The notes below the pieces were generated by a model. The model had not been told where the DNA came from. It saw only the letters and a program-made list of their open reading frames with translations, and did no database searches. This document shows, piece by piece, positions 7,915 through 17,400 of a stretch of 46,224 nt of DNA. Each line of letters opens with the position of its first letter. The stretch's first letter is position 1. The translations under genes and the position numbers were made by a program. Source of the stretch: Dolichospermum sp. LEGE 00240 (GTDB lineage: Bacteria > Cyanobacteriota > Cyanobacteriia > Cyanobacteriales > Nostocaceae); the NCBI RefSeq assembly GCF_015207875.1, contig NZ_JADEVZ010000038.1:1-46224 (forward strand), given 5' to 3'.

Positions 7915-9648
7915 CTAGCAGTTAAGAAAATTATTAGCTAGTAAAAAAAATTTCAACTCTTCTATTGGTAAAGGATGACTGAAAAAATATCCTTGAATAA
8001 CTTCACAATTATTTTGTTTCAACCAATTTACCTCTTCATTTGTTTCTACTCCTTCAGCAATAATATCAACCTTCAAAGTATTTGCTAACTGAATAATACT
8101 TTTTAGAATAGACTGTTTATTTTCAACCTTATCAACATTGATAATAAAATACCGATCTATTTTTAAATGACTAAAGGAAAATTCGTGCAAATATTTAAAC
8201 GATGAATACCCTGTACCAAAGTCATCAATTGATACTTGAACTCCATAATTCTTTAAGGCATTTATTTTGTCTTTCACAAGTTCAATATCTTGAATAAACA
8301 CCGTTTCTGTGAGTTCTAACTCTAATAGTTCTGGGTTAAAATTTTCCTCGCTAAGGATATCATTAATTTTTTGAACGAAATTTTCTTGTCTAAACTGAAA
8401 AGGGGATATATTTATGGCCAATTTAAAATTAGCTAATCCTTCTGCTTGTAAATTTTTTAATTGCTGACAAGCTCTTCTTAAAATCCATTTCCCCAGAGGA
8501 ATAATGAAACCTGATTGTTCAGCAATAGGAATAAATTCTGCTGGATAAATCATACCATATTCTGGATGTTGCCAACGGATCAATGCTTCAATACCAACCA
8601 CTTTTTTAGTTGTAACATTGATTTGTGGCTGATAATAAAGTTGAAATTCTTTGTTCTCGATTGCCTGCAAAAAATCAGATTCTAAAATAAGTCTTCTAAA
8701 AACAATATCCAGAATTTCTTGATTATAAAAACGACAGAAATTACCATTTTCTAATTTACAATGCTCCAAGGTGACTTCTGCATAAGTTAGCAATTCTCCT
8801 AATTGCAGCGCATCATTTGGATAACAAGCAATTCCAATTTTAGCTTGCACAGATATTTCCTGCTCATTAACAATTAAAGGTTGTGACAACCTATCTAAAA
8901 TTTGTTGAGAAATATCACCAGCAATACTCCCATCTTCTACTGGCTTTAACAACAATGCTAATTGGTCATTTTCTAAATAAGCCATGAAACCAATAATCTG
9001 ATTGGAAGAGTTTAGCTTATGTAATTGTGCAGCTACATCCTTCATTAACAAGTGTTTAAAACTTGAGTTGAATAATAATTTACTATGATAAACCAAGTTT
9101 ATATCAATTAGTAACAACGGCAAAAATTGATTTTGATTGTCAGCTTGAAGACGGTTCTGATTAAAATACTCTTCTAAAAAAATTTGATTGGGTAAACCAG
9201 TTGAATTATCATGACGCATTAGATTATATATCTCAGTTTCCATTTGCTGAATCTGAGTTTTATAACGTTGGGTTAATAGTTGACGTTTTTCTAATCGTGT
9301 AGAAATAGCCTCAAGTAGTTCATTAACCTCAAAAGGCTTAGTTAAATAGTCATCTGCACCCAGTAGCATACCTTGACGCCGATCACGGTGTTCTGCTTTA
9401 GCAGTCAGAAAAATAAAAGGAATTTCTGCTGTCAGCGGCTTTCGACGTAGTGCTTCAATAAATCCATATCCATCTAATTTAGGCATCATCACATCGCAAA
9501 GAATTATGTCTGGGTGATGTTTATCTACCATGCGTAGTCCTTCTAATCCATCTGCTGCGGTGACGGTAATAAACCCATTTAGCTCAAGAATCTCCTGAAT
9601 ATTTTCTCTGATTTGACGCTCATCTTCAATAATCAAAATCATACTCAT
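7915..9648 (-). CDS. response regulator with degenerate GGDEF and intact EAL domain
   Basis: This 577-aa cyclic-di-GMP effector/phosphodiesterase candidate has three parts. The receiver has D52 as phosphoacceptor, T82 and K104. The diguanylate cyclase-like domain (about 145-310) has LENDQ (225-229) at the signature, so it should not make c-di-GMP. The EAL domain (about 322-570) has E354-A-L356, 'NIS', 'ELTE', 'DDFGTGYSSFKYL', 'LKIDR', 'AEGVET' and 'QGYFFSHPLP', all expected for an active phosphodiesterase. Regulation by phosphorylation of D52 is inferred. The first ATG lies 1 nt from the edge of a family A MITE remnant, and no good Shine-Dalgarno sequence is visible. A second ATG is two codons further in. 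Confidence 0.92.
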   Translation of the reverse strand: MSMILIIEDERQIRENIQEILELNGFITVTAADGLEGLRMVDKHHPDIILCDVMMPKLDGYGFIEALRRKPLTAEIPFIFLTAKAEHRDRRQGMLLGADDYLTKPFEVNELLEAISTRLEKRQLLTQRYKTQIQQMETEIYNLMRHDNSTGLPNQIFLEEYFNQNRLQADNQNQFLPLLLIDINLVYHSKLLFNSSFKHLLMKDVAAQLHKLNSSNQIIGFMAYLENDQLALLLKPVEDGSIAGDISQQILDRLSQPLIVNEQEISVQAKIGIACYPNDALQLGELLTYAEVTLEHCKLENGNFCRFYNQEILDIVFRRLILESDFLQAIENKEFQLYYQPQINVTTKKVVGIEALIRWQHPEYGMIYPAEFIPIAEQSGFIIPLGKWILRRACQQLKNLQAEGLANFKLAINISPFQFRQENFVQKINDILSEENFNPELLELELTETVFIQDIELVKDKINALKNYGVQVSIDDFGTGYSSFKYLHEFSFSHLKIDRYFIINVDKVENKQSILKSIIQLANTLKVDIIAEGVETNEEVNWLKQNNCEVIQGYFFSHPLPIEELKFFLLANNFLNC

Positions 9649-9649
9649 A

Positions 9650-9760
9650 TAAGTAAATGGACATTAAAAATTATTGTTATGAGAAGGGAATAGAAAGGAA
9701 CAGGGAACAGAGAAGAGGTTTTGGGTAACTTTACTTTTCGTTATCTGTCGGGATAGCTAA
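9650..9760. mobile_element. MITE family A, decayed copy
   Basis: The left end TAAGTAAATGGACATT and the interior ('AAAAATTATTGTTATG', then a GGGAACAG heptamer patch, then 'GGTTTTGGGTAACTTTAC') match the copy at 22193-22346 in the same orientation. The right terminal repeat is lost. The element lies immediately upstream of the EAL response regulator's ATG, as copy 1 lies upstream of the second hybrid kinase. Confidence 0.6.
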
Positions 9761-10322
9761 AACCCGATTTTAACATTTGCCAGTAATTTTTGCATCCTTA
9801 CAAGTCAGAAATTATTCTATTTATGTAGCTTAGTTAATACTACTATTGCATAGCTCAGAAATTATATTTAATCTATGTATTTTCCAAAAATTAACCGTAT
9901 AAAATATATAGTATGGGGATTCCTATATAGAGCTTGCTGATAGCGTAGCGTGGCGTTAGTCATATAAAGCCAAAACCGCTTATTAATAAAGGTTTTACAG
10001 ATTTTTATCTCCAAAAAGTGCCAGGTTTTGGCCGATGGTGTCTCAAAATAGGTGCATTTTTCCTTGTCGGATTTAGAAAATTGAGGATATCCAGATAGTT
10101 GAAACTGTCACCTGTCCCTGTGGCGTAGCACCTGTCACCTCCCCTCACAGACAACTTATTCAGCAAACCCTATGTAAGAGCCAAAATTCTGAAAGACAAC
10201 CATTCTCTGCAACCGTGATCTAAAATAGAGTCTTGTACACAATATTTTTAAAGTTGTCAAAAGTCTGCAACTACAAATACTGTGTGAACAAAAAATAAGT
10301 TTATTCTACACATTTCAATTCT
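9761..10322. other. gene-free region with repeats
   Basis: No credible coding frame is seen. It contains a GATAGCGTAGCGTGGCGTTAG repeat (about 9941-9966), also found near 45308, and CACCTGTC-type tandem motifs at 10108-10145. The rest is AT-rich and presumably carries the promoter of the DUF1361 gene, but I cannot assign it. Confidence 0.5.
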
Positions 10323-10979
10323 ATGAAAGCAGAAGTAATTGAATTAATAACAACGGTTTTCCATGTTTTAAAAGTTAATCTGCGCTGGATGACTTGGAAT
10401 TTATTTTTGGCTTTTATCCCTTTGGCTTTAAGTGTTTGGCTATTTCGCAAAAACCGCGGAGGTTCATGGATTTGGTGGCTAGGATTTTTGAGTTTCTATG
10501 CTTTTCTACCAAACGCACCTTATTTATTAACTGATGTTATTCATTTAATAGATGATATTCGGCGAGTTCAGTCAGTATGGATGATTACATTAGTGTTAAT
10601 ACCTGTGTATTTTGTCGTCATTTTTGGCGGATTTGAAGCCTATGTTATATCTTTGATAAATTTAGGTTACTATTTACACCGAACGGGTAAAAGCAAATGG
10701 ATTTTTTCTGTGGAATTGATGACTCATGCTCTTTCTGCTGTTGGTATTTATTGGGGAAGATTTTTACGGTTCAACAGTTGGGACTTTATTACTCAACCAG
10801 ATGCGATAATCACCAAAGGTATAGAGGAAATACTTGGTAAACAGCCGTTGGTCATTATTATGATTACTTTTGTAATTCTTTGGGGTCTGTATTGGTTTAT
10901 GAAACGAATTACTTTGGGTTTTGTTAACAATGGTGCTAACTCACAACTAAATGATCATCATATTCACAATACTAACTAA
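10323..10979 (+). CDS. DUF1361 family integral membrane protein
   Basis: This 218-aa protein has about six hydrophobic segments and the DUF1361 signature 'LPNAPYLLTDVIHL' around residues 60-75. The conserved 'WGRFLRFNSWD' sits near 143-153. The function of the family is unknown. It starts at an ATG with no strong Shine-Dalgarno sequence and is flanked on both sides by several hundred bases of repeat-rich DNA, so it is probably transcribed alone. Confidence 0.85.
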   Translation: MKAEVIELITTVFHVLKVNLRWMTWNLFLAFIPLALSVWLFRKNRGGSWIWWLGFLSFYAFLPNAPYLLTDVIHLIDDIRRVQSVWMITLVLIPVYFVVIFGGFEAYVISLINLGYYLHRTGKSKWIFSVELMTHALSAVGIYWGRFLRFNSWDFITQPDAIITKGIEEILGKQPLVIIMITFVILWGLYWFMKRITLGFVNNGANSQLNDHHIHNTN

Positions 10980-11335
10980 TGACATACAGCAGAATTCAGG
11001 AGTCAGGAGTGAAATTGGTTTGCTGTTCCAATACTTGTCAGTTAAGCTCAGAAAATAGAATTACCTAGGTTGGGTTGTGGAACGTAAACGTTTGCGGAGC
11101 AATCGGAACGTTCACGAAGTGTGGCGATAGCTTGCGTGGCGATGTAGGAGCCATAGCCATAACCCAACATTTACCAGTATTTGTTGGGTTGCTGTCCGAC
11201 TTTGAATTTAGATTCTGTAACTTATTAATCTACTGTAAATTGAATATCCCTGATTTCTTAAAGAAGTTGGGGATATCAACAAAAAATTCCTATTTAGATT
11301 TAAAATAGAAAAGCAAATATAAAAAACTATAAAAA
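10980..11335. other. gene-free region with repeats and a palindrome
   Basis: This contains an AGGAGTCAGGAGT fragment and an imperfect inverted repeat of GGTTGGGTTGTGG (11069-11081) with CCATAACCCAACA (11157-11169), which encloses a GTGGCGATAGCTTGCG repeat. It also has a palindrome at about 11244-11275 (ATATCCCTGATTTCTT / AAAGAAGTTGGGGATAT) of the same family as the hairpins at 21587, 27360 and 28455. The weak open frame here looks like repeat translation. Confidence 0.55.
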
Positions 11336-12160
11336 GTGAAATTGGTGAAACAGCGATTAGATACATTATTAGTAGATTTGGGATTATGTGCTTCCCGTCA
11401 ACAAGCACAGCGGCTAATTCAAGCTGGAGAAGTAACTGTCAATCAACATAAAATTGATAAAGTCGGGACAGAAGTGGATATTACCGCCCAAATTCAAGTT
11501 AAAGAACGTCCTCCTTTTGTGTCTCGTGGTGGGGAAAAACTGGTCAAAGCTTTAGAATGTTTTGGAATTTCTGTAACTGACAGAATTTGTTTAGACGGGG
11601 GAATTTCTACAGGTGGATTTACAGATTGTTTATTACAAGCCGGCGCAAAACAAGTTTATGGTGTAGATGTTGGTTATGGACAAGTTGACTGGAAAATCAG
11701 AAACAATGAACGAGTAATTTTAAAAGAACGGACGAATTTACGCCAACTACAACCAGCAGAATTATATGCTGAAAATGCCATATTTCCTGATTTGATAGTT
11801 GTGGATGTTTCCTTTATTTCTTTAACCAAAATTTTGCCGGCGGTATGGCAATTAACACAAGCTCCCAGAGAGGCTGTATTGCTGGTAAAACCACAATTTG
11901 AAGTTGGCAAGTCTCGGATAGGTAAAAAAGGCGTTGTCCGCGATTCTGATGACCAAGGAGATGCAATTTTTAATGTGATGAAAGGGGCGTTAGAATTAGG
12001 ATGGAAATATCAGGGTTTAACTTATTCACCAATAACAGGCCCTGCGGGAAATATTGAATATCTTTTATGGTTGGGAATGGAAAGCGAAATTATCCCTCCA
12101 ACTTTAGCAGCAATTCAAGAAATTACTAAACAAGTCATGCAGGAGTTTGGGAAAAAATGA
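11336..12160 (+). CDS. tlyA: TlyA family rRNA 2'-O-methyltransferase (S4 + FtsJ-like domains)
   Basis: The product is 274 aa from GTG 11336. A GTG at 11345, giving MKQRLDTLL, is an equally good start and matches the usual N-terminus of the family. An S4 RNA-binding domain (about 5-60, 'RLDTLLVDLGLCASRQQAQRLI') is followed by an FtsJ-like Rossmann fold with the SAM loop 'LDGGISTGGFTD', then 'VYGVDVGYGQ', 'DVSFISL' and 'LLVKPQFEVG'. Family members methylate ribose 2'-OH of cytidines in 16S and/or 23S rRNA. Some are annotated as hemolysin A, a misleading label. The SAM loop reads GGIS where DIGAS is more common. The protein is cytosolic and ribosome-acting. Confidence 0.92.
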   Translation: MKLVKQRLDTLLVDLGLCASRQQAQRLIQAGEVTVNQHKIDKVGTEVDITAQIQVKERPPFVSRGGEKLVKALECFGISVTDRICLDGGISTGGFTDCLLQAGAKQVYGVDVGYGQVDWKIRNNERVILKERTNLRQLQPAELYAENAIFPDLIVVDVSFISLTKILPAVWQLTQAPREAVLLVKPQFEVGKSRIGKKGVVRDSDDQGDAIFNVMKGALELGWKYQGLTYSPITGPAGNIEYLLWLGMESEIIPPTLAAIQEITKQVMQEFGKK

Positions 12161-12511
12161 TGAATAATCAAGGTTTTAGTTGGTGTTTTGGGTTGGCACT
12201 TACTTCGCCTCTAATCTTGTCATCATCGTCACCTCCTAAGTAAAGTTCTAGAGCTAACAAGGTCTTGTATGAGTTGACATAGACCTAATGGCTATTTATC
12301 TGTTTTTTATCTGGCTATTAATGTCAGTTGCTAGTTAGGCGACGGGTGAAATCGCTACCATTACACAGAGTAAATGCGTAGTTGTAGCTCTTGGGGGATG
12401 GTATCGTTAGGCTCGTTAAAAGAATTGCTCAGTATCAGTACAGGCAAAAAAAGTTGTGAAAATTGACAAATTAAAGCTATGATTTATTACATCAACGTAA
12501 TATAATAGAAA
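12161..12511. other. gene-free region
   Basis: No supported gene is present. The minus strand is open from 12284 to a stop at 12168 and reads 'LYLGGDDDDKIRGEVS', but it lacks a start and a recognisable family. The end of the region is AT-rich with TATAATA at about 12500, a plausible -10 for the TA module that begins at 12512. Confidence 0.4.
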
Positions 12512-12871
12512 GTGAGTTGGGAAATAGAATATACGAATGAGTTTGATATTTGGTGGCAAACTCTTAGAGAAGAGCAACAAGATGATATTGTCAGCGTTGT
12601 TCAACTACTTGAAGAAAAGGGAACACAATTACCCTTTCCTTATTCATCCGATGTCAAAGGTGCAAAAAACTCTCACCTGAGAGAGTTACGTATTCAAAGT
12701 CGCGGTAAACCAATCAGAGTATTTTATGCTTTTGATCCGCGACGAGTGGCAATTTTACTTATTGGTGGAGATAAAACAGGAGATAAGCGATTTTATGAAA
12801 AATATGTTCCCATAGCAGATCGTCTTTATGAAGAATATCTGCAAGAAATTAGTCAGGAGGGTTTAATATGA
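12512..12871 (+). CDS. type II toxin, RelE/HigB-like (Gp49 family)
   Basis: This 119-aa protein starts at GTG. It contains 'LRELRIQSRGKPIRVFYAFDPRRVAILLIGGDKTGDKRFYEK', spread over about residues 54-96. That is the β-sheet core of phage-derived Gp49-like/HigB toxins, which cleave mRNA on the ribosome. Its partner follows with a 4-bp ATGA overlap, the normal coupling of such modules; here the toxin comes first, as in HigBA. The reading frame is intact and the basic residues of the toxin core are present. Confidence 0.88.
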   Translation: MSWEIEYTNEFDIWWQTLREEQQDDIVSVVQLLEEKGTQLPFPYSSDVKGAKNSHLRELRIQSRGKPIRVFYAFDPRRVAILLIGGDKTGDKRFYEKYVPIADRLYEEYLQEISQEGLI

Positions 12872-13200
12872 CAGGACATAAAAAGTTTAGTAATCTTACT
12901 AAAGATTTATCGGCAGAAAGAAAAGCCAAAATTGCTACTCAAACAGCTAAATTAAAAGAGGAAATGGCATTAGCTGAATTACGCCAAGCTTTAAAAATAT
13001 CTCAAGCTCAATTAGCTGAAAAGTTGCAAATTAAACAACCTGCTATTTCTAGATTAGAGAATCGTACTGATATGTATGTTAGTCATCTCCGACAAGTTAT
13101 TGAAGCTATGGGAGGAGAGTTGAAAATAACGGCAATATTCCCTGATGTTGAAGTAACAATTACTAATTTTGAAAATTTGGCAATGGATATTGATGAGTAG
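12868..13200 (+). CDS. HigA-type antitoxin, XRE helix-turn-helix
   Basis: This is a 110-aa antitoxin with an HTH around residues 45-85 ('LRQALKISQAQLAEKLQ' and 'QPAISRLENR'). It overlaps the toxin stop by 4 bp, and GTCAGGAGG precedes the ATG. It presumably binds the RelE/HigB-like protein and represses the shared promoter, as is typical of HigBA modules. An acidic C-terminal tail follows the HTH. Confidence 0.88.
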   Translation: MTGHKKFSNLTKDLSAERKAKIATQTAKLKEEMALAELRQALKISQAQLAEKLQIKQPAISRLENRTDMYVSHLRQVIEAMGGELKITAIFPDVEVTITNFENLAMDIDE

Positions 13201-13289
13201 GAGTTGAAGATAGAGAAAAAATTGAGATTTTTTAATTTTTAGAGTTTTGCTAAAATGTAAATGGCTATAAACCAAGGAAATATTCAGCT

Positions 13290-13562
13290 ATGACACTTGC
13301 TAATTTATCAATTCCTCAACAATATACACTTGATATTGAACCAGAAGGACGTTTAACTTTACCTAAAGAAATCCAAACCATGCTGAATTTAGAATCAGGA
13401 GATAGATTAATTTTAACTCTGGAAGATAATGGAAGACTCCAATTAGTCAGCCTCAAACAACAAGTTAAAAAATTAAGAGGTTTATTAAAAGATAAATCAC
13501 CTGATAGAAACTTAGTAGATGAACTTATCCAGGAACGGAGACAGGAGTATTTAAGTGAATAA
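13290..13562 (+). CDS. AbrB/MazE/SpoVT-type antitoxin
   Basis: This 90-aa protein carries a swapped-hairpin AbrB fold, 'EPEGRLTLPKEIQTMLNLESGDRL', at about 18-41. An AAGGAAATATT Shine-Dalgarno region precedes the ATG. The C-terminal tail is charged and toxin-binding in type. Its partner PIN toxin overlaps it by 8 bp but is truncated, leaving the antitoxin as an orphan. Confidence 0.85.
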   Translation: MTLANLSIPQQYTLDIEPEGRLTLPKEIQTMLNLESGDRLILTLEDNGRLQLVSLKQQVKKLRGLLKDKSPDRNLVDELIQERRQEYLSE

Positions 13563-13722
13563 ATCTGTGTTAGATGCTTCTGCCTTTTTAGCTTATCTTA
13601 GAGATGAACCAGGAGCGGAAATTGTAGAAAATGCGTTGATTGATGGGTGCTATATCAGTATTATTAATTGGGTAGAGGTATTGTCAAAAGTTGTTGATTT
13701 AGGAGAATCACAGCAAAATTAA
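13555..13722 (+). pseudogene. truncated PIN-domain (VapC-type) toxin
   Basis: From GTG 13555 the frame encodes 55 residues: 'NKSVLDASAFLAYLRDE' with the first catalytic Asp, then 'YISIINWVEVLSKVVDLG' with the second acidic residue (Glu), and a premature TAA. A complete PIN toxin is about 130 aa. The C-terminal half with the remaining acidic residues is absent, and the downstream sequence is not recognisable in another frame. It is therefore dead or a fragment. Confidence 0.75.
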
Positions 13723-13828
13723 ACTTGTATTGCTTTGAGATAAAGGGCAATAGGGCGATCGCTGACTTGTTAATTCATTTTTTGATTTGTGATAACGGAG
13801 TGCGCCACTTTCAATTATTTTAGCCCTA

Positions 13829-14362
13829 CTATACTAAAATTCTCTCAACCAAAATCTGATTCATAATTTGCTGCTTCAAGGAAGCCGCCGCAACTGAAGC
13901 AATATTTTCCCAATCGTTTTCTGTCAACATTACCCCAAGCAATTCGCGCAATACCTGATGATTAGAAATAAATTCCTCACCAAAAAGTTCATCACTCTGC
14001 AACACAGCTTGAATATGTTCTTTAACAGTAGATGTAGGTAGCCTGAATCTTTCCAGTAACTTCTCTCTGGCGGTAGCAGATACTATAGAAGTGGCAGTTC
14101 CTAAATTCCAATCTTTAAGCAACAAACGCACTTCTCGATTCAAAGAAATCCGCAAAGTTTTTAAACGATAAAACAATTCGGGATTAAGCAACAGTTGACT
14201 AAAACCAGAACCCCAATCTAAACCAGCACCAATATTACCCCCTACTTCTTCCTCAGCTTGGATACTTTTTCTCAACCATTCTTCATTAAGTAATAAATCC
14301 ATCGGGGTTGCTAATTCTTGGTTAGAGGTGAAAGGAATATAATTAGATTCTTGCTGACTCAT
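13829..14362 (-). CDS. hypothetical protein, divergent to the NACHT-WD40 gene
   Basis: I do not recognise this 177-aa protein. It is soluble, mostly helical and acidic, with two notable segments: a glycine-rich 'GGNIGAGLDWGSGFSQLLL' at about 41-59 and a helical C-terminus 'SLKQQIMNQILVERILV'. There is no signal peptide. It starts 87 bp from the divergent 1402-aa STAND gene, so they may share a regulatory region. ATG with no strong Shine-Dalgarno sequence. Confidence 0.6.
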   Translation of the reverse strand: MSQQESNYIPFTSNQELATPMDLLLNEEWLRKSIQAEEEVGGNIGAGLDWGSGFSQLLLNPELFYRLKTLRISLNREVRLLLKDWNLGTATSIVSATAREKLLERFRLPTSTVKEHIQAVLQSDELFGEEFISNHQVLRELLGVMLTENDWENIASVAAASLKQQIMNQILVERILV

Positions 14363-14448
14363 TACTTACCCTCACTGCTTTTGTTATAAGAACGCCATAC
14401 ACCGTACTCAAAATAAACCGTGATTTTTTAGCAGCTTGACAGATAAAT

Positions 14449-17400
14449 GTGTTTGATGGTATAAACAGTAAAGATTCGTTATACCAGATTTTGTTTATGC
14501 TTGATAAGGTTGTTGACGCATTAATTGGGGAAACAGTACATAAAGTCTTAGATAAATTAAAGTATAGCGAAATACGATTACGATTGTTAAATAAATTTGG
14601 TTTAAAATCAGATACACCACCAAATGATTTTGATGGTGTTTATGTTTATACTTTAATTGAGTATGGTGTAGGTAAACAAAAAGTTATTTTACAGTTAATT
14701 TTACAGTTATTTAAAGAAAAAGAAATTAAAGAAGAGTTTCAGCAAGCATTTAGTCAAAATAGAAGTTTTAATATTCAAACATTAGATAATTTTATTCAAA
14801 GTTCTGATATTGGCAATAAAATCAAACATCAAAATATTGATTATCGCCGAGAATTGACTGAATTTGCCCGGTTATTTGTAGAAATTGCCAAACGAGCCAG
14901 AACAGCAACGGAAATTTTACAAGACCATAAATTAGATAGTTTACAAAATAGTTTAAATCAAATTCGGGAACAAATTAACCAACTTAGTTTACCAGAACTT
15001 CAAAAACAAATTGCTCAATTAGTCCAAAGTCAACAGCAATTATTACCACCTGGGGAAATTGTCAGAGAAACAGAATTAGCTAAACAATTAAAAAAATGGT
15101 TTAAAGCACTGGGTTATTATTTTGAACCTCACGAAGTCTTAGAAAAAGATTATTTTGAATGGATTATTAATATTCCCAACAACTGGGGAGGATATGACCG
15201 GATTTTGATTCACGGAGTCGAAGCAGAAGCGGGAATTAATGATATTAATGCAGTAAAACAAGCTGTAGAAACTCAAAAAGTTGATGGAGGTTGGATTGTC
15301 GCACCCCGTCGAGTTAGTAAAGCAGCTATAGACAAACTTGAAAAAGATGAAAATAAACATATTCTTTGTAAGACCTTTGATGAATTAATTGAAGATAAGG
15401 CTAATTTTAGTGGTTATTTTGATTGGTTAGAAACAGAAGTCAAAAGCAGAGGAATTGATCAATATTATGTCCCTTTAGCTTGTACCAAAGAAGAAATTAA
15501 TCCCCAAACTAAGCAGCGAATAGGAATTAGTCATTATGGTAAAGAAGACGATTGGATTGAGGGTTATATTAATCAATGGTTAGATGACCCAGTTAAAGAA
15601 CATTTATCGGTTTTAGGGGAATTTGGTACAGGTAAAACTTGGTTTGCTTTCCATTATGCTTGGTTGGCTTTGAAAAAATATTTAGAAGCAAAAAAGAAAG
15701 GTACTCAAAGACCGCGTATTCCTTTAGTGATTCCTTTAAGAGATTATGCTAAGGCGGTGAGTATTGAATCTCTATTTTCTGAGTTCTTTTTTCGTAAACA
15801 TAACATTGGTTTATCGGGATATTCTGCCTTTGAACAACTTAACCGCATGGGGAAATTATTATTAATTTTTGATGGCTTTGACGAAATGGCCGCATGGGTA
15901 GACCGTCAAGCAATGATTAATAATTTCTGGGAATTAGCAAAAGTTGTGGGAACAGCAGGAACAAAGGCAATTTTAACTTGTCAGACTGAACATTTTCCAG
16001 AAGCATTGGAAGGACGCAGCCTGTTAAATGCAGAATTACAAGCATCTACTTCTAATCTAACGGGAGAACCACCCCAATTTGAAGTTTTAGAATTAGAAAA
16101 AAAACCTGTGGATATTTCCCGTGTTTATCTCTATGCAGTACGGCACAAAATGGAACGAGATATTAAAGCTGACCGGACTTTTACCTCAATGGCAGATAAA
16201 TTATATTTCCTGTGTGAATTATCCTGGGAAATGCTGTCAACTGATAAAATGACTCTGAATTATAAAGAATTTCCTGATTTAATTCGTAGTTATTTTGGTG
16301 AAACGGTACAGGAACAAAAAGATTTAGATCATTGGCATCATGACATGATGGGACAAACCATGTTAATTACAAATGCTGATGGTGATTATTATCCTGCCCA
16401 TCGTTCATTATTAGAATTTTTTGTATCCTATAAATTGGGACGAGAATTAGGGATTTTAGCAGCAGATTTTCAGGAAGTTGCGGAGGATCTTCCCTACGAC
16501 AAAGGAACAACAGATTTAAGTCAAACTTTTGGGAAAACTCTATTAGCCAAAGCCGTCTTAGATTTAATGTTTTCCATGTTGTCAACAACAGCAAATCAAC
16601 GTTTATTAGAAGTAGTCAAAGCCACTAAAGGTAAAACCGAAACAATCGCAGGTTACTGTGGTAGTAATGCGGTGCAGTTGCTACTCAAAGGTAGTCGGTT
16701 TGCTTTAGAAAGACAAGATTTGAGTCAAACGGTAATTAAAAATGTAGATTTCAGCCAGGCTAGTTTATACAATGTAAATTTAACTAATGCCAATTTAAAA
16801 GAATCAGTCTTTGCGACAGAATTAACTTCAGTTTTTGCTGTGGCCTTTAGTCCTGATGGTAAAGTGCTGGCTACAGGAGAAAAAGATGGTAAAGTTAGAC
16901 TGTGGAATGTCATTACTGGCAGGGAGTTTTTAGCCCTAACAGGTCATAGTGATTCCGTTAACTCAGTAGCCTGGAGTAGAGATGGTCTAACATTGGCTAC
17001 TGGTAGTTGTGATAATACGGTGAAACTGTGGAATGTGCAGACTGGGGACTGTGTGCGGACGCTAGAGGGTCATATTAATTCAGTTTTATCAGTAGCCTGG
17101 AGTGGAGATAGTCAGACCTTGGCTAGTGGTAGTGACGATAGAAGCGTGAAACTGTGGAATGTGCAGACAGGAGACTGTGTGCGGACGCTAAAAGGTCATA
17201 GGAATCAGGTCAAATCAGTAGCTTGGAGTGGAGATGGTCTGACCTTGGCTAGTGGTGGTGATAATACGGTGAAACTGTGGGATGTGCAGACTGGGAAACG
17301 TGTGCAGACGCTAAAGGGTCATACCCGTTCGGTTTACTCAGTAGCCTGGAGTCCAGATGGTCAAACCTTGGCTAGTGGTAGTTTGGATAAACGGGTGAAA

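Noticed and set aside
12168-12284. Open frame on the minus strand reading 'LYLGGDDDDKIRGEVS'
   Set aside because: It has no start codon at a sensible place and no recognised family. It could be a gene scrap, but the evidence is not enough.
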